From the NCBI GenBank assembly GCA_015060705.1, contig SUXY01000003.1, forward strand, positions 1-64,000: a stretch of 64,000 nt of DNA. Reading direction: 5' to 3'. How positions within the stretch are numbered: position 1 is the first letter of the stretch; each line of letters begins with the position of its first letter. The translations under genes were made by a program, and so were the position numbers. This DNA is from Bacteroides sp. (GTDB lineage Bacteria > Bacteroidota > Bacteroidia > Bacteroidales > Bacteroidaceae). A model generated the notes under the pieces. It made no database searches, was not told the DNA's origin, and saw nothing but the letters and a program-made list of their open reading frames with translations. Below are positions 50,383-60,161 of the stretch, in pieces.

Positions 50383-53300
50383 ATGAGTTTATACGAAGGA
50401 GCGGTTAAACGACCGATTATGACCTCGCTTGCTTTCCTTGCGGTGGCAATCTTTGGTCTCTTCTCTTTGTCTCGCTTGCCGATTGACTTGCTTCCGGACA
50501 TTGAGACAAATACGATTATGGTCATGACATCCTATCAGGGTGCCAGTGCCTCGGATATTGAAAACAACGTGACTCGTCCGTTGGAAAATACTTTGAACTC
50601 GGTAGAAAACTTGAAGCACATCACTTCCAAGTCTTCCGAAGGTATTTCGGTGATTACACTGGAATTTGAATTCGGTAATGACATTGACGTGCTGACCAAT
50701 GACGTGCGTGACAAGCTGGACATGGTGACTTCCATGCTTCCGGACGAAGTGAATACACCGATTATCTTCAAGTTCAGTACCGATATGATTCCTATCTTGA
50801 TGTTGTCCGTACAGGCCGACGAAAGCCAACCGGCACTCTACAAGATTCTGGACGATGCGGTAGTGAACCCATTGGCTCGTGTGCCGGGTGTAGGTACGGT
50901 GTCCATCGCCGGTGCTGCACAACGTGAAATCAACGTTTATTGTGACCCGAACAAGCTCGATGCCTACAACCTTTCCATCGAAACGATCAGTGGTATTATC
51001 AGTGCTGAAAACCGTAATACTCCGGGTGGTACTTTCGATATGGGTAGCGATACATACTCTCTCCGTGTAGAAGGTGAATTCGATGACCCGAAGGAAATGG
51101 AAAACATCATCGTAGGTACTCACAACGGCGCTGCCGTTTATTTGCGTGATGTGGCAAAGGTCGTTGACTCAGTTCAAGAACGTGCCCAACGTACGTTCAA
51201 CAACGGTGTGGAAGGTGCGATGATTATCGTACAGAAGCAGAGTGGTGGTAACTCGGTGGAAATCTCCAACCGTGTAATGGAAATGCTTCCGGAACTTCAG
51301 AAGACACTTCCGAGTGACGTGAAGTTGGGTATCATTGTGAATACTTCAGATAATATCTTGAATACCATTAACAGTTTGGCGGAAACCATTGCATACGCGA
51401 TGTTGTTCGTTATCCTCGTGGTGTTCGTGTTCTTGGGTCGTTGGCGTGCGACGGTGATTATCTGTATCACCATCCCGATGTCATTGATTGGTTCCTTCAT
51501 CTATTTGGGAATCATCGACGGTGGTTCGTTGAACATCATTTCGTTGTCGTGTCTTTCTATCGCGATTGGTTCAGTGGTGGACGACGCTATCGTAGTATTG
51601 GAAAACGTAACCACCCATATCGAACGTGGTGCTGAACCGAAACAGGCTGCCGTATTGGCAACCAATGAAGTGGCGATTTCTGTAATCGCTTCTACGTTGA
51701 CCATGATTGCCGTGTTCTTCCCGTTGACTATGGTGACCGGTATGTCCGGTGTGCTCTTCCGTCAGTTGGGTTGGATGATGTGTGTGATTATGACCATTTC
51801 TACTGTTTCGGCCTTGTCGTTCACTCCGATGATGTGTGCTTACTTCTTGAAGTTGCAGAAGAAGCCGAGCAAGATTTTCTTGGCATTCTATAAGCCGATT
51901 GAACGTGCGTTGGACAAGTTGGATGACTGGTATAAGGCTCGTTTGGATTGGGCAGTACGTCACCGTGTGACAGTATTCTTGGGCTGTGTGGCATTCTTCG
52001 TGTTGAGCTGCTTGGCTGCCGGAACCATCGGTACCGAGTTCTTCCCATCACAAGATAACGGCCGTATCGGTGTAACCTTGAAGTTGCCTATCGGTGCCCG
52101 TGTAGAACGTGCACAGGAATTGGCGGCTGAATTGACCGACAAGTGGATGACCCGTTACCAAGGTGTGATGAAGGTATGTAACTACCGTGTAGGTCAGGCC
52201 GACTCCGACAATACTTTTGCTTCTATGCAGGACAATGGTAGCCACATCATTTCATTCAACATCAGTTTGGTGAGTGTGGTTGACCGTGAAATAGGCTTGG
52301 AACAGGTATGTAACGAAATGCGTGAAGACTTGAAGCTCTACCCGGAACTCGACGAAGGACAAGTGCTCCTCGGCGGTGGCGGTGGCGGTATGGGTGGTCA
52401 ATCCACTGCCGACTTCGAAGTCTATGGCTATGATTTCGAGACAACCGACCGTTTGGCTGCCGAATTGCAGCGTGAACTCTTGAAGGTGGAAGGTGTACGC
52501 GAAGTGAACATCAGCCGTGAAGACTATCAGCCGGAATATCAGGTAGATTTCGACCGTGAGAAGTTGGCTCTCCATGGCATGAACCTTTCTACTGCCGCTA
52601 CTTATCTCCGTAACCGTGTGAACGGTGCCTTGGCTACCTACTATCGTGAAGACGGTGATGAATACGATGTGAAGGTTCGTTACGCTCCGGAATATCGTAC
52701 CAGTGTGGAAGACTTGGAAAATATCCTGATTTATTCACCTCTCACCGGTAAGGGTGTCCGTGTGAAGGACTTGGGTCAAGTCGTGGAACGTTCTAACCCG
52801 CCGACCATCGAACGTAAGGACCGTGAACGTATCGTGACTGTATCAGCCGTTATCTCCGGTGCTCCGTTGGGTGACGTGGTGACAGCCGGTGAAGCTATCA
52901 TTGATGAAATGGATCTTCCTTCGGGTATTACTATCCAGATTGCCGGTTCGTACGAAGACCAGCAGGAATCGTTTGCCGACCTCGGTACATTGGGTATCTT
53001 GATTGTGGTATTGGTATTCATCGTGATGGCGGCTCAGTTCGAATCCATGACCTATCCGTTCATCATCATGTTCTCCATTCCGTTCGCATTCAGCGGTATC
53101 TTGATGGCATTGGCTATCTCGGGTACAACATTGAACGTAATGAGTATGCTCGGTGGTATCATGTTGATTGGTATCGTAGTAAAGAACGGTATCGTGCTTA
53201 TCGACTACACCATGCTGTGTCGCGAACGCGGTATGTCGGCTCTCCGTGCAGCCGTAGTGGCAGGCCGTAGCCGTCTCCGTCCGGTATTGATGACTACCTT

Positions 53301-53556
53301 TACAACTATCCTCGGTATGGTGCCGATGGCTATCAGCCAAGGTGAAGGTGCTGAAATGTGGCGTCCGCTCGGTGTATCCGTAATCGGTGGTTTGACTGTA
53401 TCAACCATCTTGACATTGATTCTCGTTCCGGTACTCTACTGCTCGTTCGCAGGTACAGGTATCAAGCGTCAGCGTAAGGCTTTGAAGAAGCAACGTATGC
53501 TGAACGAATACTATCAGAGCCATAAGGAAAAGATGACTAAAGCTAAGAAACAATAA
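50383..53556 (+). CDS. RND family efflux transporter, inner-membrane pump
   Basis: The 1057-residue protein is a proton-driven HAE1/AcrB-like pump. The first helix (MTSLAFLAVAIFGLFSLSRL) precedes porter domain 1. The proton-relay aspartates lie in GSVVDDAIVVLENV in helix 4. The second half repeats the layout, with ILIVVLVFIVMAAQFESMTY and LIGIVVKNGIVLIDY. A glycine run (LGGGGGGMGGQS) occurs in the second periplasmic loop. The substrate range, such as drugs or bile salts, is not readable. The gene follows the adaptor after 29 bases. Confidence 0.95.
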   Translation: MSLYEGAVKRPIMTSLAFLAVAIFGLFSLSRLPIDLLPDIETNTIMVMTSYQGASASDIENNVTRPLENTLNSVENLKHITSKSSEGISVITLEFEFGNDIDVLTNDVRDKLDMVTSMLPDEVNTPIIFKFSTDMIPILMLSVQADESQPALYKILDDAVVNPLARVPGVGTVSIAGAAQREINVYCDPNKLDAYNLSIETISGIISAENRNTPGGTFDMGSDTYSLRVEGEFDDPKEMENIIVGTHNGAAVYLRDVAKVVDSVQERAQRTFNNGVEGAMIIVQKQSGGNSVEISNRVMEMLPELQKTLPSDVKLGIIVNTSDNILNTINSLAETIAYAMLFVILVVFVFLGRWRATVIICITIPMSLIGSFIYLGIIDGGSLNIISLSCLSIAIGSVVDDAIVVLENVTTHIERGAEPKQAAVLATNEVAISVIASTLTMIAVFFPLTMVTGMSGVLFRQLGWMMCVIMTISTVSALSFTPMMCAYFLKLQKKPSKIFLAFYKPIERALDKLDDWYKARLDWAVRHRVTVFLGCVAFFVLSCLAAGTIGTEFFPSQDNGRIGVTLKLPIGARVERAQELAAELTDKWMTRYQGVMKVCNYRVGQADSDNTFASMQDNGSHIISFNISLVSVVDREIGLEQVCNEMREDLKLYPELDEGQVLLGGGGGGMGGQSTADFEVYGYDFETTDRLAAELQRELLKVEGVREVNISREDYQPEYQVDFDREKLALHGMNLSTAATYLRNRVNGALATYYREDGDEYDVKVRYAPEYRTSVEDLENILIYSPLTGKGVRVKDLGQVVERSNPPTIERKDRERIVTVSAVISGAPLGDVVTAGEAIIDEMDLPSGITIQIAGSYEDQQESFADLGTLGILIVVLVFIVMAAQFESMTYPFIIMFSIPFAFSGILMALAISGTTLNVMSMLGGIMLIGIVVKNGIVLIDYTMLCRERGMSALRAAVVAGRSRLRPVLMTTFTTILGMVPMAISQGEGAEMWRPLGVSVIGGLTVSTILTLILVPVLYCSFAGTGIKRQRKALKKQRMLNEYYQSHKEKMTKAKKQ

Positions 53557-53565
53557 TATTAATTT

Positions 53566-53645
53566 GATGTATGATTTATGATTTATGATGTCTGATTCGT
53601 TTGCGTATTCATACGATGAAAATCATAAATCATAAATCATACATC
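53566..53645. repeat. Perfect 24-bp inverted repeat inside the efflux operon
   Basis: An arm at 53566-53589, built from ATGATTTATGATTTATG, is perfectly inverted at 53622-53645, with a 32-base loop. Part of the right arm is repeated again at 53646-53662 (ATAAATCATACATC). The stem is AT-rich, and the transcript between the pump gene and the PG0541 gene would fold into a long hairpin. Confidence 0.8.
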
Positions 53646-53664
53646 ATAAATCATACATCAGATT

Positions 53665-53958
53665 ATGAAATCAGTAATGATAACTTTCGACCAGGCCTTC
53701 TACGAACGTATCATCAAGACGCTCGACCGCTTGAACTGCCGTGGATTCAGCTATTTCCAGCAGGTACAGGGCCGTGGTAGCAAGACCGGTGAGCCTCACT
53801 ACGGAAGCCATGCATGGCCAAGTATGTGTTCGGCTATCATCACGATTGTAGAAGATTCACGTGTAGATCCGTTGCTTGAAGCGCTCCATGCCATGGACAA
53901 GGAAACCGAAATGCTCGGTTTGAGAGCCTTTGTCTGGAACGTTGAAAAGTCGATTTAA
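53665..53958 (+). CDS. PG0541 family transporter-associated protein
   Basis: The 97-residue protein matches the PG0541 family, small PII-like proteins encoded next to RND efflux genes in Bacteroidales. The pattern is KSVMITFDQAFYERIIKTLD, then YGSHAWPSMCSAIITIV and a ferredoxin-like alpha-beta arrangement. It has no signal peptide and is cytosolic. A sensory or regulatory role for the pump is inferred from linkage; the activity is not established. The gene is separated from the pump gene by the inverted repeat, and a good terminator follows. Confidence 0.85.
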   Translation: MKSVMITFDQAFYERIIKTLDRLNCRGFSYFQQVQGRGSKTGEPHYGSHAWPSMCSAIITIVEDSRVDPLLEALHAMDKETEMLGLRAFVWNVEKSI

Positions 53959-53964
53959 TAAATG

Positions 53965-53997
53965 AAAGAGGGAACCTTTAAGGGCTCCCTCTTTTTT
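53965..53997 (+). terminator. Terminator of the efflux operon
   Basis: AAAGAGGGA (53965-53973) pairs with TCCCTCTTT (53986-53994), with further partial pairing in the loop, and six T residues cover 53992-53997. It lies seven bases after the PG0541 stop. Confidence 0.85.
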
Positions 53998-54029
53998 GTA
54001 ACTTATGTTGTTTTGCTGTAAATAGGATG

Positions 54030-55850
54030 TTATTCTACAATATCCAACAGCACCTTTCCTGTTGCATCCAATACTTTGATTCTCAATTCATCTTTCTTCT
54101 TTTCGAGAATCATGACCGTTGCATTCTCTACCTTGTTTCCTCCACCAATCACAACAGGGTAATTGTTCTTCAAAGAACCTTTCGGATGGTAGGCGAATCT
54201 GTGAGTGTGGGCATTGATGGATACATGGAATGGAGCCTTGCGGAGCAATGGTTCCCAAAGATTCCAGCATAAATTGTCACAACCATACAATGGAATGTGA
54301 TGAATCAAGATACGTTTGTCGGCTTTCTTGAAGGCTTTGGATTGCAGCTCTTCTTGAAGGAAGCCTACTTGTTCGTGACGAAGCTGGGTAAAGTCGTTCA
54401 AACCGGAGTATTCTTTGTGGTCATCGGTTTTGTCTTCTCCACAATCCAACATGACGATACGGGTATCGCCCCAGTTGAAAGCACCATACGTTTTTCCGCC
54501 TACATAGTCGAAGTGCTTGCGGAGACCAATGGAGTAAGCATTGCGGATTTCATGGTTGCCTCTTATAAATAAGGTAGGAGTGCGGTCGCCATGTACTCCT
54601 TCGGTCAGCAACTTGATGAAACGGGTGGCTTGGTCGTGGTTGGCTGGGTCGTCGATGCAGTCACCGTTGAATACCACGAAGTCGTAATCCACCTTTTCCA
54701 CTTGCTTAAGGAGCGCTTGGAACACATTCGGACGTTGATGTAAATCATTGAAGATAACAGCGGTAAAGGAATCGGTCTCTGCATCGGGCATGGTAAATGA
54801 ATAGAACTCCGACTTGGCGATATGACCGAACTTCTTGCTGTAAGCCTTGTACTGAAGAATCTCCTGCGAGCAGACGCGGTAATAATAAGTCTGTCCGGAT
54901 ATCAAATCTTCGAGACGGATTTTGTGGATGCTTTCATTGAACTCGGCTTGTCCGTCGATGATAAGGCGTTTTTGCTTCAAGTTTAGGGTGTCGGTACCAT
55001 ATTCTACCCAACTATAAGCTGGAATCGTAGTTTCCCACACAAGGGTCATGCCATTGTTCACCGGATTTTGCAGATAAGGTTTTGTGCGGAACAGTTCGCT
55101 TGGATTCAATGCCATGCGGAGTTGTACGGACAACGGGCGATGATCTGATGCGACCGGTTCTTCCAACACCTGTGCCGAAAGGTTGGCAAAGTCATTTGAA
55201 CCATGCTTCCAGGCAGCAATGTAGTCGATGGTTTCTGTCGGTTCCGGAGCCGGGAAGGTAGGCTTTTTGATATGGGTCAGCACCTGGAAGTCTTGTTGCA
55301 AAGCCTGAATGAAGTTGGAATCAGGTTGGTCGTTCAAGTCACCTGCCAAGAAGTAAGGCTTGTTGCTCTTAACCACACTGCTCTTGATGATATCAAGGGA
55401 AGCCAATCGGTCTTCCTCCGTCAATGACAAATGGGTGCAAGCAAAGAAATAATTTTCGAATTCAGCCACCAAAAGCATACGGGCTTCTTCCCGTCCGGGC
55501 AATGGATAAGTCCGGATGTTGAGAGGCGTTTCCTTCGACAAGATACCGATGCCGTACTTCCCGCCTTGGAAAGAAATGGCTGGGGCATAGGTGGCATGCA
55601 TCTGTGTCCGTTCAGCCAATTCGCCCAATACATATTGTTGATTGCTGCGGGTCGTCATACTGTCCAGTTCTTGAACGGCTACAACATCCGGCGCTTCATT
55701 GATGATGACATTGGCCACACGCTGGAGGTTACGTATCCCGTCCATTCCTTTGGTATTTCGGACGTTGTAACTCATCAGCTTCACATAGTCTTGCGAAAAG
55801 GCGCTGAGAGCCATGGCAAGCATACATAATAAGAAGGTTGTCTTTTTCAT
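54030..55850 (-). CDS. Exported endonuclease/exonuclease/phosphatase fused to a metallophosphoesterase
   Basis: The 606-residue exported protein (signal peptide to about residue 19, AFSQ) joins two phosphoesterase folds. Residues about 22-255 are an endonuclease/exonuclease/phosphatase domain: LMSYNVRN, VAVQELDS, LAGDLNDQPDS, SDHRPLSV. A fibronectin-like purple-acid-phosphatase N-terminal domain follows at about 260-355 (PVNNGMTLVWETTIPAYSWV). A calcineurin-like metallophosphoesterase lies at about 360-570: FNDLHQR, NGDCIDD, RGNHEIRN, HHIPLYG, NAHTHRF. All metal ligands of both sites appear intact. It probably releases phosphate from nucleic acids or phosphoesters in the periplasm. It lies 24 bases downstream of the NAD kinase gene. 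Confidence 0.87.
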   Translation of the reverse strand: MKKTTFLLCMLAMALSAFSQDYVKLMSYNVRNTKGMDGIRNLQRVANVIINEAPDVVAVQELDSMTTRSNQQYVLGELAERTQMHATYAPAISFQGGKYGIGILSKETPLNIRTYPLPGREEARMLLVAEFENYFFACTHLSLTEEDRLASLDIIKSSVVKSNKPYFLAGDLNDQPDSNFIQALQQDFQVLTHIKKPTFPAPEPTETIDYIAAWKHGSNDFANLSAQVLEEPVASDHRPLSVQLRMALNPSELFRTKPYLQNPVNNGMTLVWETTIPAYSWVEYGTDTLNLKQKRLIIDGQAEFNESIHKIRLEDLISGQTYYYRVCSQEILQYKAYSKKFGHIAKSEFYSFTMPDAETDSFTAVIFNDLHQRPNVFQALLKQVEKVDYDFVVFNGDCIDDPANHDQATRFIKLLTEGVHGDRTPTLFIRGNHEIRNAYSIGLRKHFDYVGGKTYGAFNWGDTRIVMLDCGEDKTDDHKEYSGLNDFTQLRHEQVGFLQEELQSKAFKKADKRILIHHIPLYGCDNLCWNLWEPLLRKAPFHVSINAHTHRFAYHPKGSLKNNYPVVIGGGNKVENATVMILEKKKDELRIKVLDATGKVLLDIVE

Positions 55851-55874
55851 GGTCTATATCTGATAGAATGTTAT

Positions 55875-56762
55875 TTATCCTCTGCCGTCTGCTCCCCACA
55901 TCATCTTGTCTCTCAAGGTGTGGAAGAAAATATGATTGGGCCGTTTCACTACCTTAATTTGATAATCGGCTTTACGGATGACCAGTCGGGTACCTTCCCG
56001 GCAAGTTTCACTTCGTCCGTCGATAGCTACCAGGAAGTTGTGGCTCCGGCTTTCCACATCGAGGGTGATTTCCCAATCATCGTTGATGACAATCGGACGG
56101 ATGTTGAGGCTGTGTGGAGCTACCGGGGTAATGGCAATGGTATTGCTATGAGGAACAATGACCGGTCCACCGATACTCAAGGAATAAGCTGTAGAGCCTG
56201 TAGGGGTGGCTATAACCAAACCGTCGGCCTGGTAGGTAGTAAGGTATGCGCCATTGATAGATGTATGAATCGTGATCATCGAAGAACTATCCCGTTTCAA
56301 GATCGCGATTTCGTTCAATCCGCAAGGATAGCCTTTCAGGGACTGGCCCTCGCTGAATGCTTGGAGCACACTGCGGTCTTCTATCTTGTAGTTCTTTTTA
56401 TAGATGTCTTCGAAAGTCTCTTCCATTTCTTCGGGGGAGACATCGGCCAAGAATCCCAATCGTCCGGTGTTGATACCCAGGATAGGGATGTTCTTGTTGC
56501 CTACATAGCTGGCTGCTTTCAGGAAAGTGCCATCGCCTCCCATGCTCAATACCATGTCGGCATGGAAATCATCGTTCTCGAAAACACCAGCCACTTGAAT
56601 GTCCATTTTCAAGTCTTTGGTCAGGAACTGGTAGAATTCTTTCTGAATATAGACTTCTGCCTGATACTTGTCCAATATGGATAATAGTCGGAGTACATGG
56701 GCCGATTTCTTGGCTTGATAAGTGTTGCCGAACAAGGCGTATTTCTTGGGACGTATGTTCAT
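55875..56762 (-). CDS. nadK: NAD kinase
   Basis: The 295-residue cytosolic enzyme phosphorylates NAD to NADP. The family motifs are present: [33 protein letters not shown] and the late aspartate-containing segment VAIDGRSE. Length fits the family. It reads divergently from pdxJ and is probably the first gene of a transcript with the nuclease-phosphatase fusion. Confidence 0.96.
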   Translation of the reverse strand: MNIRPKKYALFGNTYQAKKSAHVLRLLSILDKYQAEVYIQKEFYQFLTKDLKMDIQVAGVFENDDFHADMVLSMGGDGTFLKAASYVGNKNIPILGINTGRLGFLADVSPEEMEETFEDIYKKNYKIEDRSVLQAFSEGQSLKGYPCGLNEIAILKRDSSSMITIHTSINGAYLTTYQADGLVIATPTGSTAYSLSIGGPVIVPHSNTIAITPVAPHSLNIRPIVINDDWEITLDVESRSHNFLVAIDGRSETCREGTRLVIRKADYQIKVVKRPNHIFFHTLRDKMMWGADGRG

Positions 56763-56799
56763 TAGTTTATTTTATATATCTTTTATTCGACAAAATGGG

Positions 56800-56828
56800 T
56801 TGGATTTCCCTAAAACATGCTAACTTTG
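56800..56828 (+). promoter_or_regulatory. Promoter of the pdxJ-exbB operon
   Basis: TTG (56800-56802) and TAACTTTG (56821-56828) are separated by 18 bases. The -7 box overlaps a perfect dyad (56824-56846). Confidence 0.7.
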
Positions 56829-56846
56829 CATATTAATTATGCAAAG
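56824..56846. promoter_or_regulatory. Dyad overlapping the pdxJ transcription start
   Basis: CTTTGCATA (56824-56832) is perfectly inverted at 56838-56846 (TATGCAAAG) with a 5-base spacer. It covers the end of the -7 box and the likely start site, a typical operator position. The alternative is a hairpin at the 5' end of the mRNA. Confidence 0.55.
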
Positions 56847-56866
56847 ATAATAATATATTGGTTAAG

Positions 56867-57580
56867 ATGACAAAGTTAAGTGTAAATATAAACAAGATTG
56901 CTACGCTTCGTAATGCACGCGGAGGAAATAATCCGGATGTGGTGAAGGTAGCTTTGGATTGTGAAAAGTTTGGTGCAGAAGGTATTACGGTACATCCTCG
57001 CCCGGATGAACGTCATATCCGTCGAAGCGATGTGTATGCCTTGCGACCGGTATTGACAACCGAATTCAATATGGAGGGGTATCCAAGTCCGGAATTCATT
57101 GATTTGGTACTGAAAGTGAAACCTCATCAGGTGACATTGGTGCCTGATGCACCCGACCAAATAACTTCCAATTCTGGTTGGGATACAAAGACTCATTTGT
57201 CGTTCTTGTCGGACTTGATGGATACATTCGGTGATGCAGGTATCCGCACTTCGATTTTTGTAGGAACGGATATCGAACTGATAGAATATGCGGCTAAAGC
57301 AGGTGCAGACAGAGTAGAACTCTATACCGAACCTTATGCTACCCTTTATCCGGAAAATCCGGAAGCGGCGATTGCTCCTTTTGTAGAAGCTGCAAAGGCT
57401 GTCCGTAGTTTGGGTATGGGCTTGAATGCCGGTCATGACTTAAGCTTGGTGAACTTGAAATACATGCACGACAATATCCCTTGGTTGGATGAAGTATCCA
57501 TTGGTCATGCATTGATCAGTGATGCCTTGTATTTGGGATTGAAGAAAACGATTGAAGAATATAAAAATTGTCTCCGATAA
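56867..57580 (+). CDS. pdxJ: Pyridoxine 5'-phosphate synthase
   Basis: The 237-residue TIM-barrel enzyme condenses 1-deoxyxylulose 5-phosphate with 3-amino-2-oxopropyl phosphate in vitamin B6 synthesis. Motifs: [16 protein letters not shown] at the start, [13 protein letters not shown] with catalytic residues, [10 protein letters not shown] and [12 protein letters not shown]. The start at 56867 (MTKLSVN) is chosen over a TTG at 56858. The stop overlaps the next start by one base (TAATG), so it is coupled to exbB. Confidence 0.96.
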   Translation: MTKLSVNINKIATLRNARGGNNPDVVKVALDCEKFGAEGITVHPRPDERHIRRSDVYALRPVLTTEFNMEGYPSPEFIDLVLKVKPHQVTLVPDAPDQITSNSGWDTKTHLSFLSDLMDTFGDAGIRTSIFVGTDIELIEYAAKAGADRVELYTEPYATLYPENPEAAIAPFVEAAKAVRSLGMGLNAGHDLSLVNLKYMHDNIPWLDEVSIGHALISDALYLGLKKTIEEYKNCLR

Positions 57581-58296
57581 TGATGAATATCTTTTTACAG
57601 GCTGCTTCGTTGGCCGATACGCTTGCCGGTGGAAATCCGGTACTCACTCCGCTTGCATCGGGTGAACCACAGATGAATTTGTTGGATATGGCCATGAAAG
57701 GTGGTTGGATTATGCTCGTCTTGGCTTTGTTGTCCGTAGTTTGTTTCTATATCTTCTTTGAGCGCTTGGCGTTTATCCGCAAGGCCGGTAAGGAAGATCC
57801 TTTGTTCATGGAACGTATCCGTGACTATATCCGTAGCGGTGAAGTGAAATCGGCCATCAATTATTGCCGTATCACCAATACACCGACAGCCCGTATGATT
57901 GAAAAGGGGATTACCCGTATGGGACGCCCGGTGGCCGATGTGCAGGCTGCGATAGAAAATACCGGTAACATCGAAGTGGCGAAGTTGGAAAACGGTCTTC
58001 CGGTGGTGGCAACCATTTCGGGGGGTGCACCGATGATTGGATTCTTGGGAACGGTGACCGGTATGGTGCAGGCCTTCTGGGAAATGGCCAATGCAGGCAA
58101 CAATATCGACATTACCTTGTTGTCGGGCGGTATCTACGAAGCGATGATTACTACCGTAGGTGGTTTGGTGGTAGGTATTGCTGCGATGTTTGCCTATAAC
58201 TATTTGGTTACTCGCGTAGACAAGGTAGTAAGCCAGATGGAAGCCCGTACCATGGCATTTATGGATTTGTTGAACGAACCGGACCAGCAAAAGTAA
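57580..58296 (+). CDS. exbB: ExbB/TolQ family proton channel protein
   Basis: The 238-residue inner-membrane protein has three helices: one near residues 34-53 (GGWIMLVLALLSVVCFYIFF) and two in the conserved block (LPVVATISGGAPMIGFLGTV and TTVGGLVVGIAAMFAYNYLV). The family block GAPMIGFLGTVTGM is present. With ExbD it converts the proton gradient into motion of TonB, powering receptors such as the two in this window. The start at 57580 overlaps the pdxJ stop; an adjacent ATG at 57583 is equally possible. Confidence 0.93.
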   Translation: MMNIFLQAASLADTLAGGNPVLTPLASGEPQMNLLDMAMKGGWIMLVLALLSVVCFYIFFERLAFIRKAGKEDPLFMERIRDYIRSGEVKSAINYCRITNTPTARMIEKGITRMGRPVADVQAAIENTGNIEVAKLENGLPVVATISGGAPMIGFLGTVTGMVQAFWEMANAGNNIDITLLSGGIYEAMITTVGGLVVGIAAMFAYNYLVTRVDKVVSQMEARTMAFMDLLNEPDQQK

Positions 58297-58302
58297 TCGC
58301 GT

Positions 58303-58722
58303 ATGGCATTGAAGAGAAGAAACAAGATATCACCCAACTTCAGTATGGCATCCATGACGGACATCATATTCCTGTTGCTGATATTTTTCATGATTACCTC
58401 GACCATGGTATCGCCCAATGCTATTAAGGTATTGTTGCCACAAGGCAAACAGCAGACATCGGCGAAACCGTTGACTCGGGTCATCATCGACAAACAATTG
58501 AATTATTATACAGCATTCGGCAACGAAGACGAAATGCCGATTGACTTGGAAGAACTACCGGTATTCCTGCAGGAATGTGCCGAAAAAGAGCCGGAAATGT
58601 ATGTAGCTCTTTATGCGGACGAGGCGGTTCCTTATCGGGAAATAGTACGAGTGCTGAATATTGCAAATGAAAACCACTTCAAGATGGTGTTGGCTACTCG
58701 CCCGCCTGAGAAGAAACGATAA
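58303..58722 (+). CDS. exbD: ExbD/TolR family proton channel protein
   Basis: The 139-residue protein has a short cytoplasmic N-terminus and a single membrane helix with the essential aspartate in SMTDIIFLLLIFFMI (about residues 17-31). A periplasmic domain follows (LPIDLEELPVF-like PIDLEELPVFLQE). It forms the ExbB-ExbD motor with the previous gene product, six bases upstream. Confidence 0.94.
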   Translation: MALKRRNKISPNFSMASMTDIIFLLLIFFMITSTMVSPNAIKVLLPQGKQQTSAKPLTRVIIDKQLNYYTAFGNEDEMPIDLEELPVFLQECAEKEPEMYVALYADEAVPYREIVRVLNIANENHFKMVLATRPPEKKR

Positions 58723-58728
58723 CAAAGA

Positions 58729-59604
58729 ATGAAGAAGAACAAGGTAACAGGTTTGGTAGGTACGTTGGTACTGCATGTTGTTCTGCTGATCTTGCTGTTC
58801 CTGATTGCTATCAGTAAACCGGAATCGCAGGAGGAAGGCGGTGTGCCTGTTATGCTCGGAAATATGGAAATGGCGCAAGGCTATGCGGATCCGTATACGT
58901 TGACGGATGTAGACATATTGGACGAACCGCAACTGCCGACGGAAGTCTCGGCTCCCGAACCGGTACCTACCCCTCCGGTAGAATCGGAGATGATTACGCA
59001 GGAAGACGAACCGACCATTGCTGTACCTAAAAAAGAAACCCCGAAGCCGGCTCCTAAGAAAGAGACCGTGAAAAGGGAGACTCCCAAGAAGGAACCGGTA
59101 AAACCGAAAGAAAAGACAGAAGCCGAAAAACGTGCGGAAGCAGAGCGATTGGCGGCAGAGAAGAAAGCAGCCGAAGAAAGGGCAACTGCAGAAGCGGCAG
59201 CCAAGCGGATTGCCGGTGCGTTCGGTAAGGGTACTCAAATGGGAAGCAAGGGGAACGCAACTTCCGGTGAAGGTATCCAAGGCAGTCCGACCGGTAATGC
59301 GGCGGATGGACAGACCTCGGGCGTTGGTGGATATGGTACCTTTGACTTGAACGGTCGTTCGTTGGGTCCTGGCGGTTTGCCAAGACCGGTCTACAATGTA
59401 CAGGAAGAAGGTCGTGTGGTTGTGACCATAACCGTCAATCCGGCAGGGCAAGTGATACATACGAGCATAAATAAACGTACTAATACGGCAAATGCTGCTC
59501 TTCGTAAAGCGGCTGAAGATGCGGCTCGTAAAGCACGCTTCAATGCTGTAGGGGGCGTGAATAACCAGACAGGAACAATTACATATTACTTTAAATTGAA
59601 GTAG
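58729..59604 (+). CDS. tonB: TonB-type energy transducer
   Basis: The 291-residue protein has an N-terminal membrane helix (LVGTLVLHVVLLILLFLIAI). A proline/lysine/glutamate-rich periplasmic spacer covers about residues 75-160 (KETPKPAPKKETVKRETPKK). Its C-terminal domain of about 80 residues is TonB-like (GRVVVTITVNPAGQVIHTSI, ARKARFNAVG). It passes energy to outer-membrane receptors. The gene follows exbD after six bases. The TolA alternative cannot be excluded from the alanine-rich helical stretch (AEAERLAAEKKAAEERATAE). Confidence 0.87.
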   Translation: MKKNKVTGLVGTLVLHVVLLILLFLIAISKPESQEEGGVPVMLGNMEMAQGYADPYTLTDVDILDEPQLPTEVSAPEPVPTPPVESEMITQEDEPTIAVPKKETPKPAPKKETVKRETPKKEPVKPKEKTEAEKRAEAERLAAEKKAAEERATAEAAAKRIAGAFGKGTQMGSKGNATSGEGIQGSPTGNAADGQTSGVGGYGTFDLNGRSLGPGGLPRPVYNVQEEGRVVVTITVNPAGQVIHTSINKRTNTANAALRKAAEDAARKARFNAVGGVNNQTGTITYYFKLK

Positions 59605-59608
59605 CATT

Positions 59609-60160
59609 ATGAAAACCATTTTTGTATTTTTGGCAGAAGGCTTCGAAGAAATTGAAGCGCTGACTCCAGTAGATGTGTTGAGACGTGCAGGTTTGTCTGT
59701 ACAGACAGTGTCCGTAATGGATGAACAAGTGGTAGCCGGTGCACATGGTGTACCTGTATTGGCCGATAAAATGTTTGCTGAAATCAATCCCGAAGATGCG
59801 GAAATGATTTTGTTGCCGGGTGGTCTGCCGGGTGCAACCAATCTGGATGCACACGAAGGTTTGAGTCGGATGATTCTGGACTTTGCTGCTGCAGAAAAGC
59901 CGTTGGCTGCTATCTGCGCTGCTCCTTTGGTATTAGGCAACCGTGGCTTGCTTCAAGGTAAGAAAGCAACTTGCTATCCGGGCTTTGAAACCTATTTGCA
60001 AGGTGCAGAATATACTGCTGCTTTGGTAGAAAAGGATGGTAATATCATTACCGGTAAGGGACCTGGTGCTGCCATGGAGTTTGCTTTTGCGATTGTCGAA
60101 AAGTATTGCGGTATCGACAAGGTGAATGAATTGAAACAAGGCATGATGATTCAGGCATAA
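59609..60160 (+). CDS. DJ-1/PfpI family protein
   Basis: The 183-residue cytosolic protein matches the DJ-1 subgroup: [20 protein letters not shown] with the conserved glutamate, [12 protein letters not shown], and [12 protein letters not shown] with the reactive cysteine at the nucleophile elbow. Members are proposed to detoxify glyoxals or repair glycated molecules, or act as chaperones. It lies four bases after tonB and one base before ispD, so co-transcription is likely. Confidence 0.92.
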   Translation: MKTIFVFLAEGFEEIEALTPVDVLRRAGLSVQTVSVMDEQVVAGAHGVPVLADKMFAEINPEDAEMILLPGGLPGATNLDAHEGLSRMILDFAAAEKPLAAICAAPLVLGNRGLLQGKKATCYPGFETYLQGAEYTAALVEKDGNIITGKGPGAAMEFAFAIVEKYCGIDKVNELKQGMMIQA

Positions 60161-60161
60161 G

